A stretch of 5,923 bases of DNA from DAIRVC01 sp036803025 (lineage in GTDB: Bacteria > Chloroflexota > Anaerolineae > Anaerolineales > E44-bin32): positions 1-5,923 of the forward strand of contig DAIRVC010000164.1 of the NCBI GenBank assembly GCA_036803025.1, written 5' to 3'. The position numbers and the translations under genes are program-made. The notes beneath the pieces are model-generated. The model ran no database searches. It was not told where the DNA came from and saw only the letters and a list, made by a program, of their open reading frames with translations. Below, piece after piece: positions 1 to 5,791 of this stretch; within the stretch, counting starts at the first letter, position 1, and every line of letters begins with the position of its first letter.

Positions 1-1276
1 TGGCCGGATACTCAGCCGGAATCCGCAGCCACACGGCGGCCGCGCCGGCCAGGTCTCCCGAGCGTTCGTGCACTCGCGCGGCACCGAACAGTGCATCGTC
101 GGCGGAGGCGCTGGCCGGGGCCGAGGCGGCATAGTCGAGATAGGTCTGAATCGCCTCGGCGTAGCGGTCGAGGTAGGCCCACTCGGTGAAGGCCATCTCA
201 AGGAAGGCATCCGTCCAGCGCGGCTCACCGGCGCCCATCGCCACGACGGCGGCGAAGTCGTCGATCGCGCCGAACGAGTCGCCCAGTGCCCGCCGGGCCA
301 ATCCGCGATAGTAGTAGGCCGCGCCGCTGGGGGCGACGGCTAGCGCGCGGTCGAAAGCCGCCAGTGCCGGTTCGTGAGCGCCGGCGTTGTAGTCCACCAG
401 ACCGCGCTGGAAGTCATCCACCGGCACACCGGCGTCGACCAGCCGGATCAGGCCCGTATAGGCGTCATAGGCCTCCGGGTAGTTGTTCACTGACTCAAGA
501 TAGCGGCTGTAGGCGCCTTGCAGATCCCCCTGCTCCTCCAGCGCCAAGCCCGCCAGGAGATTGGCGGTCGCGCGCGTCGCCGCGTCGCCCGCGATCTGAT
601 ACACCCGATCGAACCGCTCCAGCGCGGCGCCCGGCTCGCCGGCCTCCAGATATGACAGGCCGGCCTTGATCTCCAGACTGATCGGCGAAAGGGGATCGGG
701 GGCGGACAAGGCCGCCTGGTAGGCGATCAGGGCTTCCGTCGGGCGACCGGCCTGGCGCAGAAGGTCGCCGCTGCGTTCGTTGACGTAGCCGTCGATTCGT
801 CCAGGGCGAAGCGCCAGGTACTGGGCATAGTCTTGCAGGGCCTGGTCGGTCTGACCAAGTTCTTCGGCCAGCTGGGCGCGATGGAAGAAGCCGCGCGCCC
901 GGTCGGCGTGATCGGGGAAGTCGACCAGGAACTGGCTGAATGCATCGTAGGCTTCCTGCGCGCGTCCGGCTGCGGCCAGGGCGATTCCCAACCCCAGCTG
1001 CGCGCCGCCGCGCTCCTCGACCGTCGCCGCGCCGCCCCGGGCGGCCTGGAACTCGAGCAGGGCCGTCTCCCAATCGCCGTAGAAGATGGCGCGCTCGCCG
1101 GCCTGGATGCGCTGCACGGGCACCGGCGTCGGCGTCGGCGTGGCCGTTGGCGTGATGGTTGCGGTCACAGTCGGGCTGGGGGTCGGCGAGGCCCCGAAAG
1201 GGAGCCCGAGTGGCGCATTGCAGCCGACAACCAAGGCAGCCGCGACGATCATGGGCACTACCCGGCGCACAGACAT
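1..1276 (-). CDS. TPR-repeat lipoprotein, N-terminal part (C-terminus outside window)
   Basis: The minus-strand frame is open from ATG 1276-1274 to the window edge, giving 425 residues without a stop. The first 19 residues form a short lipoprotein signal: Arg4-Arg5, a hydrophobic stretch from about 9 to 17, then VVGC with Cys19 as the predicted lipidated residue. A Ser/Thr/Pro linker follows (about 30-54). From about 55 onward there are roughly ten degenerate TPR units, each a helix pair with the usual small-residue, Tyr/Phe-Ala and terminal Pro pattern (for example EAYDAFSQFLVDFPDHAD and PALAAFDRALAVAP). The protein should be anchored outside the membrane and act as a protein-binding scaffold. 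Anaerolineae proteins of this type often end in a lytic transglycosylase (SLT) domain; whether this one does cannot be seen here. This start is preferred because it gives a full signal peptide and sits right after a strong promoter; the next ATG (codon 9) would leave too short a signal. Confidence 0.85.
   Translation of the reverse strand, partial: MSVRRVVPMIVAAALVVGCNAPLGLPFGASPTPSPTVTATITPTATPTPTPVPVQRIQAGERAIFYGDWETALLEFQAARGGAATVEERGGAQLGLGIALAAAGRAQEAYDAFSQFLVDFPDHADRARGFFHRAQLAEELGQTDQALQDYAQYLALRPGRIDGYVNERSGDLLRQAGRPTEALIAYQAALSAPDPLSPISLEIKAGLSYLEAGEPGAALERFDRVYQIAGDAATRATANLLAGLALEEQGDLQGAYSRYLESVNNYPEAYDAYTGLIRLVDAGVPVDDFQRGLVDYNAGAHEPALAAFDRALAVAPSGAAYYYRGLARRALGDSFGAIDDFAAVVAMGAGEPRWTDAFLEMAFTEWAYLDRYAEAIQTYLDYAASAPASASADDALFGAARVHERSGDLAGAAAVWLRIPAEYPA
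1115..1189 (-). repeat. Low-complexity Thr-Pro linker coding repeat
   Basis: This stretch encodes residues about 30-54 of the TPR lipoprotein, an alternating Ser/Thr-Pro segment that ends TPTATPTPTPVPV. On the plus strand it appears as imperfect tandem GGCGTC/GGCGTG hexamers. It probably serves as an extended tether between the lipidated cysteine and the TPR domain. Such DNA can vary in repeat number by slippage, but no evidence for that is available from one sequence. Confidence 0.8.
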
Positions 1277-1283
1277 GCGGGCG

Positions 1284-1312
1284 ATGATACGGGAGGCCCA
1301 GGCGGGTGTCAA
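1284..1312 (-). promoter_or_regulatory. Sigma70-type promoter for the TPR lipoprotein gene
   Basis: On the minus strand there is an exact TTGACA -35 box (1312-1307), a 17-nt spacer and a TATCAT -10 box (1289-1284, five of six consensus bases). Only 7 nt separate the -10 box from the ATG at 1276, so transcription should begin at or within a base or two of the start codon. No Shine-Dalgarno site is possible in that space, which implies a leaderless mRNA. Confidence 0.75.
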
Positions 1313-1470
1313 TGCGCCCATCCGGGGCAGCCATTTGGCGCGTGACGAGATTGCACCGGATGGAGCCTGTCCGTCCTCCCCGGCCACGCATCTGTTGGGG
1401 GCCGCCCGCCCGGCCGATTGCCCGCATGCGGCCTGGGCCGGGCCGGCGACCCGGCCGTCGATCGGTTTTC

Positions 1471-1499
1471 TTGCCACAATGTGCGCCGGGTGCTACACT
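1471..1499 (+). promoter_or_regulatory. Sigma70-type promoter for the mtnA-adoK-GNAT-ahcY operon
   Basis: A TTGCCA -35 box (1471-1476) and a TACACT -10 box (1494-1499) are separated by 17 nt, the ideal spacing. The expected transcription start is near 1506, giving a leader of about 44 nt before the mtnA ATG at 1550. It faces away from the lipoprotein promoter at 1284-1312, so the two units diverge from about 160 nt of shared upstream DNA. The remaining intergenic DNA (1313-1470) shows only GC-rich short palindromes and no further gene. Confidence 0.65.
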
Positions 1500-1515
1500 G
1501 GCCAGGGATTGCAGC

Positions 1516-1535
1516 GCGCTCTCCCTGGAGAGCGC
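1516..1535 (+). promoter_or_regulatory. Hairpin plus T-run in the mtnA leader
   Basis: GCGCTCTCC (1516-1524) pairs perfectly with GGAGAGCGC (1527-1535), forming an 8-9 bp GC-rich stem with a very small loop. A C and then TTTT (1537-1540) follow. The shape is that of a small intrinsic terminator or attenuator lying between the predicted transcription start and the mtnA ATG. The right arm also contains GGAGAG, the only purine-rich Shine-Dalgarno-like site in the leader, 17 nt before the ATG and therefore too far for ordinary use. The leader is too short for a classical SAM-I riboswitch. A regulatory role is inference. Confidence 0.5.
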
Positions 1536-1549
1536 CTTTTCGTGACCGT

Positions 1550-2617
1550 ATGCGAACGGTGACCTGGAACAGCGCCGGCCCGGCAGTCGAGGTGATCGAC
1601 CAGCGGCTACTGCCGGCCGAACTGAAGGTCCTGTCCCTGGCGAGCGCTGAGGCGGTGAGTGCAGCCATTCGGGACATGGCCGTGCGCGGCGCGCCGGCGA
1701 TCGGCGCGGCGGGCGCCTTCGGCCTGGCGCTCGCCGCTCACCAGTCGGCGGCCGGCTCCGGCGAGGCGATGCTGCGCGAGTTGCAGACGACGGCGGCACT
1801 TCTGGGCCGCAGCCGCCCGACGGCCGCCAACCTGGGTTGGGCACTCGAGCGTGTGCTTCAGGCCGGACGCAGCCGTCAACTCGAGGGCCCGGCCGCTGTT
1901 CGAGAGGCCATCCACGCGGAAGCACAGCGCATCGCCGACGAAGATGTGCTGGTCAACCAGGCCATCGGCCGCCACGGGGCGGACCTGCTGCACGACGGCG
2001 ACACCGTGATCCACCACTGCAACACCGGTGCGTTGGCGACGGTGGACTACGGCACCGCGCTGGGCGTCATCCGGGCGGCACACGAGCAGGGGAAGGCCAT
2101 CCACGTTCTGGTGGATGAGACCAGACCACGCTTGCAGGGTACGCGGCTGACGGCTTGGGAGCTCCAGCAGTTGGGCATCTCTTTCGATATCATCACGGAC
2201 GGCGCGGCCGGGTTCTATCTTCGCCGTGGTGAGGTCGCCGCAGCCCTGGTCGGCGCCGACCGCGTGGCTGCCAACGGAGACGTGGCCAACAAGATCGGCA
2301 CCTACATGCTGGCGCTGGCCGCGCACGACTGCGGGGTGCCGTTCTACTGTGCTCTGCCGCTGTCGACGATCGATACTCGCCTGGCCTCCGGCGAAGCCAT
2401 AGCGATTGAGGAGCGCGACCCGGCCGAGGTGCTCGACCTGAAGTGGGGCGACCAACGTGTCTCGCCGCCCGGTGCGCGCGCTCGCAACCCGGCTTTCGAT
2501 GTCACTCCCGCCCGACTGGTCAGCGCCTGGATTACCGAGAAGGGCATCCTGCGCCAGCCGTTCGGCCCCAGCCTGGCCGCCGCTCTGGAGGGCACCCTGC
2601 CATGGGCATCGTCCTGA
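1550..2617 (+). CDS. mtnA: S-methyl-5-thioribose-1-phosphate isomerase (MtnA)
   Basis: The 355-residue protein has the normal family length. MtnA (EC 5.3.1.23), an eIF2B-alpha-like enzyme of the cytoplasm, converts methylthioribose-1-phosphate to methylthioribulose-1-phosphate in methionine salvage. Landmarks in order: phosphate-binding RGAPAIG (46-52), SRPTAANL (88-95), catalytic Cys157 in HHCNTGALA, ETRPRLQGTRLTAWEL (190-205), the catalytic Asp237 in VGADR, NKIGTY (247-252), PLSTID (270-275), EERDP (287-291), NPAFDVTP (313-320) and ITEKGI (328-333). The start at 1550 begins MRTVTWN, matching the family N-terminus; the frame is open further upstream, but that part lies in the promoter and leader. 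No good Shine-Dalgarno site precedes it; an in-frame GTG at 1559 is a weaker alternative. It is the first gene of the operon and overlaps adoK by 16 nt. Some MtnA proteins also act on 5-deoxyribose-1-phosphate. The eIF2B-like sugar-phosphate isomerase fold is certain and the MtnA subfamily is well supported. Confidence 0.95.
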   Translation: MRTVTWNSAGPAVEVIDQRLLPAELKVLSLASAEAVSAAIRDMAVRGAPAIGAAGAFGLALAAHQSAAGSGEAMLRELQTTAALLGRSRPTAANLGWALERVLQAGRSRQLEGPAAVREAIHAEAQRIADEDVLVNQAIGRHGADLLHDGDTVIHHCNTGALATVDYGTALGVIRAAHEQGKAIHVLVDETRPRLQGTRLTAWELQQLGISFDIITDGAAGFYLRRGEVAAALVGADRVAANGDVANKIGTYMLALAAHDCGVPFYCALPLSTIDTRLASGEAIAIEERDPAEVLDLKWGDQRVSPPGARARNPAFDVTPARLVSAWITEKGILRQPFGPSLAAALEGTLPWASS

Positions 2618-3598
2618 CCGGATCGATCGCCTTCGACTACATCATGACTTTCCCGGGCAAGTTCCGGGACCATATTCTGCCCGAACGCCTCGACCGGCTC
2701 AGCCTTTCGTTCCTGGTCGACTCGATGGTGCGACAGCGCGGCGGCGTGGCGCAACTGGCTGTCGTGGCGCGTGTCGCTGGCGGANNNNNNNNNNGCCAAT
2801 ATCGCCTACACGCTGGCTCTGCTCGGCGAGCGTCCGACGGTGATGGCCACCGTCGGCGAGGACTTCGACGAGTACCGCCAGTGGCTCGACCGCTGCGGCG
2901 TGGACACCTCGGCGATTCGTACGATCCCGGGCCTTCTGACCGCCTCGTTCTTTGTCAACACCGACCAGGCCAACTCGCAGATCGCCTCCTTCTACACCGG
3001 TGCGATGGCGAGGGCCGCCGAGCTGCGCTTTTCCGATCTGCCGGCCCGGCCCGATCTGGCCGTCATCTCACCCAACGACCCGGGCGCCATGGCGGCCTAC
3101 GTCCAGGAATGTCGTCAGCAGGGCATCGCCTACATCTACGATCCCAGCCAGCAGATCGTGCGGCTTGAGACCGAGGCGCTGCGGCAGGGGATCCGCTCCT
3201 GCCGCGGTCTGGTGGTCAACGACTACGAGTTCGCGCTGATCGAGAAACGCACCGGCCTCGACCGCGCGCAGATCTTGGAGCAGGCCGAGTTTCTGCTGGT
3301 CACCTGCGGCGAGACCGGCGCGGTCCTGAACACGCAGGCAGGCGAGAGTCCCATCCCGGCAGTCCCGGAGCACGCGATCGTCGATCCGACCGGCGTCGGC
3401 GACGCCTTCCGGGCCGGCTTCTTGAAGGGCTACCTCCACCAGCTTCCGTTGGAGCTGTGCGCGCAGATGGGATCATTGGCGGCAACCTATTGCCTCGAAA
3501 GCCGCGGGCCGCAGTCGCACTCATTCGACCTGGCCGAATTCGTCGCCCGATTCCGCCGGCACTTCGATGACCACGCCGCGCTGGACCGCCTGCTGTGA
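2602..3598 (+). CDS. adoK: Adenosine kinase, PfkB family, interrupted by an assembly gap
   Basis: This is a ribokinase-fold kinase that should phosphorylate adenosine to AMP with ATP (EC 2.7.1.20). It resembles the mycobacterial AdoK type from memory of that family: GSIAFDYIMTFPGKF near the N-terminus, LSLSFLVDSMV, RGGVA, NIAYTLALLG, QIASFYTGAM, YDPSQQ, VNDYE and DPTGVGDAFRAGFL. The Asp of GVGD is the expected catalytic base. The start at 2602 has GGAGG (2587-2591) 10 nt upstream, inside the end of mtnA. The reading frame changes across the N run: codons 2602-2751 are in one frame and 2795-3598 in another. Dropping 2752-2794 joins GGVA to ANIAYT, restores the PfkB signature 1 spacing and gives 317 residues, near the usual family length. 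I therefore read it as an intact gene damaged in assembly, not a pseudogene. Other nucleoside kinases of the family are less likely. Next to ahcY, its job is probably to remove adenosine. Confidence 0.88.
2752..2794. other. Assembly gap (10 N) with suspect contig tip
   Basis: Ten Ns occupy 2785-2794. The 33 nt before them (2752-2784) would encode QLAVVARVAGG, which does not fit between GGVA and NIAYTLALLG, two blocks that are one residue apart in the adenosine kinase family. The N count is probably a placeholder, since it leaves the two gene halves out of frame. The 33-nt tip is most simply a misassembled or low-quality contig end. Confidence 0.75.
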
Positions 3599-4359
3599 GT
3601 TGCGAGGCGGAACCAGACAAGGTCCGGGAGATCCTGGAAACGGACCGCGGCTGGTGCGCGTACGCGCTGGCCGACCTGGAGCCAGGCGAGCGGGCGCACT
3701 GCACCTGGCTGGTCGAAAGTCAGTCGGTGCTCCTCGTCTACCGCGGGCTGGAGCCGCCGGTGCTGTTCGCCTACGGCGCAGAGGAGGAGTGCGAACGGCT
3801 GGTGTCCCATGTGCCGCCGGGCCGCTACGTCTACACCTTGCTGCCTGCCCTCCGCCGGCGACTGGAGCGGCAATTGAAGATCCTGCACGAGGTCGACATG
3901 TGGCGCATGGTCCTCACGGCGCCGAGGCTGCCGGCGCGTGTGGGCGAGGGCTGCGTCCGCCTCGGCCCGGCGGATCAGAGCGCACTGGAGGCCCTGTTCG
4001 ACGGTCACCCTGACCGTCCGGATGCGTTCCACCCGCGACAACTGGAGACGGGCGTGTTCATGGGGATCCCCGGCGACTCGGGATTGGTGGCGGTGGCCGG
4101 TACGCACATCGTCGCCCGGACGTTTGGGCTGGCCGCAGTCGGCAATGTCTTCACCGCGCCGGCCCAGCGCGGCCGCGGCCTGGCCGGCCGGACCACGGGC
4201 GCGGTCGTCGCCGGGCTGCGGCAAGAAGGGGTCGGCACAATCGTTCTGAACGTCTCTCAGTCGAATGCTCCGGCCGTCCGGTGCTATCATCGCCTTGGTT
4301 TCCGCAATCATTGCGCCTATCGGGAGGGCATCGCCGATCTGGGCGCTGCTCCGAATTGA
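3595..4359 (+). CDS. GNAT-family N-acetyltransferase, substrate unknown
   Basis: The 254-residue protein starts at GTG 3595, which shares bases with the adoK stop (GTGA overlap), so translation is probably coupled; there is no clear Shine-Dalgarno site. The N-terminal half (about 1-110) has a GWCAYALADLEPG segment (19-31) of the kind seen in two-domain GNAT proteins and looks like a degenerate acetyltransferase-like domain. The C-terminal half holds the acetyl-CoA site: strand VGNVFTAPA, then QRGRGLA (191-197) matching the Q/RxxGxG/A pyrophosphate loop, then LNVSQSNAPAVRCYHRLGF (218-236) with Tyr231 in the usual general-acid position. It probably transfers an acetyl or other acyl group to an amine, protein N-terminus or small molecule in the cytoplasm. 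No substrate can be read from the sequence. Its place between adoK and ahcY, overlapping one and 18 nt from the other, suggests co-expression with SAM by-product recycling. Confidence 0.82.
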   Translation: MSCEAEPDKVREILETDRGWCAYALADLEPGERAHCTWLVESQSVLLVYRGLEPPVLFAYGAEEECERLVSHVPPGRYVYTLLPALRRRLERQLKILHEVDMWRMVLTAPRLPARVGEGCVRLGPADQSALEALFDGHPDRPDAFHPRQLETGVFMGIPGDSGLVAVAGTHIVARTFGLAAVGNVFTAPAQRGRGLAGRTTGAVVAGLRQEGVGTIVLNVSQSNAPAVRCYHRLGFRNHCAYREGIADLGAAPN

Positions 4360-4365
4360 GAAAAT

Positions 4366-4370
4366 GGGAG
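4366..4370 (+). promoter_or_regulatory. Ribosome binding site of ahcY
   Basis: GGGAG lies 7 nt before the ATG at 4378, in the 18-nt gap after the GNAT stop. It is the best-placed ribosome site in the operon and fixes the ahcY start. The gap is too short to hold an SAH riboswitch or a separate full leader. Confidence 0.7.
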
Positions 4371-4377
4371 TGGTCCA

Positions 4378-5640
4378 ATGACAGAGCCGTATGACATCCG
4401 CGACAAGAAGCTGGCCGAAGGCGGCCGGCGCAAGATCGAGTGGGCGCAGGAGGAGATGCCGGTCCTGGGCCAGATCTTGGAACGCTTCGCCAGGGAGCGG
4501 CCTTTGAAGGGTACGCGCGTGGCCGCCTGCCTGCACGTCACCAGTGAGACCGCCAACCTGATGCGCACGCTCCAAAGCGGAGGCGCAGACGTGGTCTTGT
4601 GCGCCTCTAATCCCCTCTCCACGCAGGACGAAGTCGCCGCCGCCCTGGCCACGCATTTCGAGATCCCGACCTACGCCATCAAAGGCGAGGACAACGCGAC
4701 CTACTACAAACATATCCACGCCGCTCTCGACCACAAACCGCAGGTGACGATGGATGACGGGGCCGACCTGGTGAGCACGCTGCACAAGGACCGGCGCGAA
4801 CTCCTGCCCGGCGTGGCCGGCGGCACGGAGGAGACAACCACCGGAGTCATTCGCCTGCGGGCGATGGCGGCCGACAACGCGCTCGCCTACCCGATCATCG
4901 CCGTCAACGATGCAATGACCAAGCACTTTTTCGACAACCGCTACGGCACCGGCCAGTCGACGGTCGACGGGATCGTGCGGGCGACCAACACGCTGCTGGC
5001 CGGCAAGAACTTCGTCGTCGCCGGGTACGGCTGGTGCGGGCGAGGGCTGGCCAATCGGGCGCGCGGCATGGGCGCTCTGGTCATCGTCACCGAAGTGAAC
5101 CCCCTGGCGGCGTTGGAAGCGGTCATGGAGGGGTTCCAGGTCATGCCCATGCTCGAGGCCGCCGCCATCGGCGACATCTTCTGCACCGTCACCGGGGATC
5201 TCAACGTGCTCGATCGCGCCCACCTGGAACGCATGAAGGATGGCGCCATCGTCGCCAACTCGGGGCACTTCAACGTTGAGATCAACATCCCGGCGCTGGA
5301 GGAGATGGCCAAGCAGAAGATGCGCGTGCGGCCGTTCATCGACCAGTACACGCTCAAGGACGGCCGGCGCATCAACCTGCTGGGCGAGGGACGGCTGATC
5401 AACCTGGCGGCCGCTGAAGGCCACCCGGCCAGCGTGATGGACATGTCCTTCGCCAACCAGGCCCTCTCGTTGGAGCATCTCCTCCAGCACGCCGGCGAGA
5501 TGGAGAATCGGGTCTACCCTGTACCGGAGGCGATCGACCGAGAGATCGCACGGCTGAAGCTCGAATCGATGGGCATCCGGATCGACCGTCTCACGCCCGA
5601 GCAGGAACGCTATCTGGCCTCGTGGGAAGAAGGCACATAG
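4378..5640 (+). CDS. ahcY: Adenosylhomocysteinase (S-adenosyl-L-homocysteine hydrolase)
   Basis: The 420-residue cytoplasmic NAD-dependent enzyme splits S-adenosylhomocysteine reversibly into adenosine and homocysteine (EC 3.13.2.1, formerly 3.3.1.1), relieving product inhibition of methyltransferases. Substrate residues match the family with human equivalents in brackets: His53 (55), Asp127 (131), Glu152 in GGTEETTTG (156), Lys182 and Asp186 in TKHFFDN (186, 190), His297 in NSGHFNVEI (301) and His349 in GHP. The Rossmann loop GYGWCGRG spans 216-223, with Glu239 as the probable NAD ribose ligand. It belongs to the short class of archaea and Thermotoga-like bacteria: the loop is GYGWCGRG and not GYGDVGKG, the active-site Cys (195 in human) is Thr191, there is no internal insertion, and the chain stops at YLASWEEGT, so it lacks the Lys/Tyr tail that reaches the neighbouring subunit's NAD in the long class. 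It is the last gene of the operon and is followed by a hairpin. Confidence 0.97.
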   Translation: MTEPYDIRDKKLAEGGRRKIEWAQEEMPVLGQILERFARERPLKGTRVAACLHVTSETANLMRTLQSGGADVVLCASNPLSTQDEVAAALATHFEIPTYAIKGEDNATYYKHIHAALDHKPQVTMDDGADLVSTLHKDRRELLPGVAGGTEETTTGVIRLRAMAADNALAYPIIAVNDAMTKHFFDNRYGTGQSTVDGIVRATNTLLAGKNFVVAGYGWCGRGLANRARGMGALVIVTEVNPLAALEAVMEGFQVMPMLEAAAIGDIFCTVTGDLNVLDRAHLERMKDGAIVANSGHFNVEINIPALEEMAKQKMRVRPFIDQYTLKDGRRINLLGEGRLINLAAAEGHPASVMDMSFANQALSLEHLLQHAGEMENRVYPVPEAIDREIARLKLESMGIRIDRLTPEQERYLASWEEGT

Positions 5641-5671
5641 GCCGCCGGCCGCTTCGCCCAGGCCCGAAAGA

Positions 5672-5700
5672 GCGGGGTGTGGATAGGATCCACACCCCGC
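5672..5700. terminator. Perfect 13-bp hairpin, likely bidirectional terminator
   Basis: GCGGGGTGTGGAT (5672-5684) pairs perfectly with ATCCACACCCCGC (5688-5700) around a 3-nt loop, and A5671 can pair with T5701. It begins 31 nt after the ahcY stop. On the plus strand the tail is only TTCGATTCC. On the minus strand it is TCTTTCGGG, a somewhat better T-run, so the hairpin may serve the hydrolase gene at least as well as the operon. Confidence 0.75.
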
Positions 5701-5747
5701 TTCGATTCCGGGCGCTGTCCATCTTGCTGCCACGCGCGGATCCGGGG

Positions 5748-5769
5748 GTCTGCGCCCGCTAGCGCAGAC
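5748..5769. terminator. Second hairpin in the convergent region
   Basis: GTCTGCGC (5748-5755) and GCGCAGAC (5762-5769) form a perfect 8-bp stem with a 6-nt loop, starting 22 nt past the stop of the minus-strand hydrolase gene. There is no T-run on either side. It may protect the 3' end or assist termination together with the stronger hairpin at 5672-5700. Confidence 0.4.
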
Positions 5770-5791
5770 GTTCCCCATGGCTCAGCGATAG

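Noticed and set aside
1422..1456. Palindromes CCGCATGCGG (1422-1431) and GGCCGGG/CCCGGCC (1436-1456) upstream of the operon -35 box
   Set aside because: They could be operators, but short GC-only palindromes are common in this composition and no repeat copy or known operator match was seen.
1500..1549. SAM or SAH riboswitch ahead of the operon
   Set aside because: The predicted leader is only about 44 nt and shows one simple hairpin; there is no room for the multi-helix SAM-I fold, and no SAH-type fold was seen. The 18-nt gap before ahcY is also too short.
495..1925. A 476-codon minus-strand open frame across the lipoprotein, the promoters and mtnA
   Set aside because: The product is Arg/Pro/Gly-rich and runs through two real genes and both promoters; the true minus-strand frame is the TPR lipoprotein ending at 1276.
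2602..3598. adoK as a true pseudogene or as two separate genes
   Set aside because: The only defect is at the N run; both halves keep all family motifs and rejoin exactly at a conserved signature.
3487..5778. A 763-codon open frame on the minus strand opposite the GNAT and ahcY genes
   Set aside because: It lies opposite two well-recognised genes, its protein is rich in Arg, Gly, His and Asp with no recognisable domain, and long antisense frames are expected in GC-rich codon-biased DNA.
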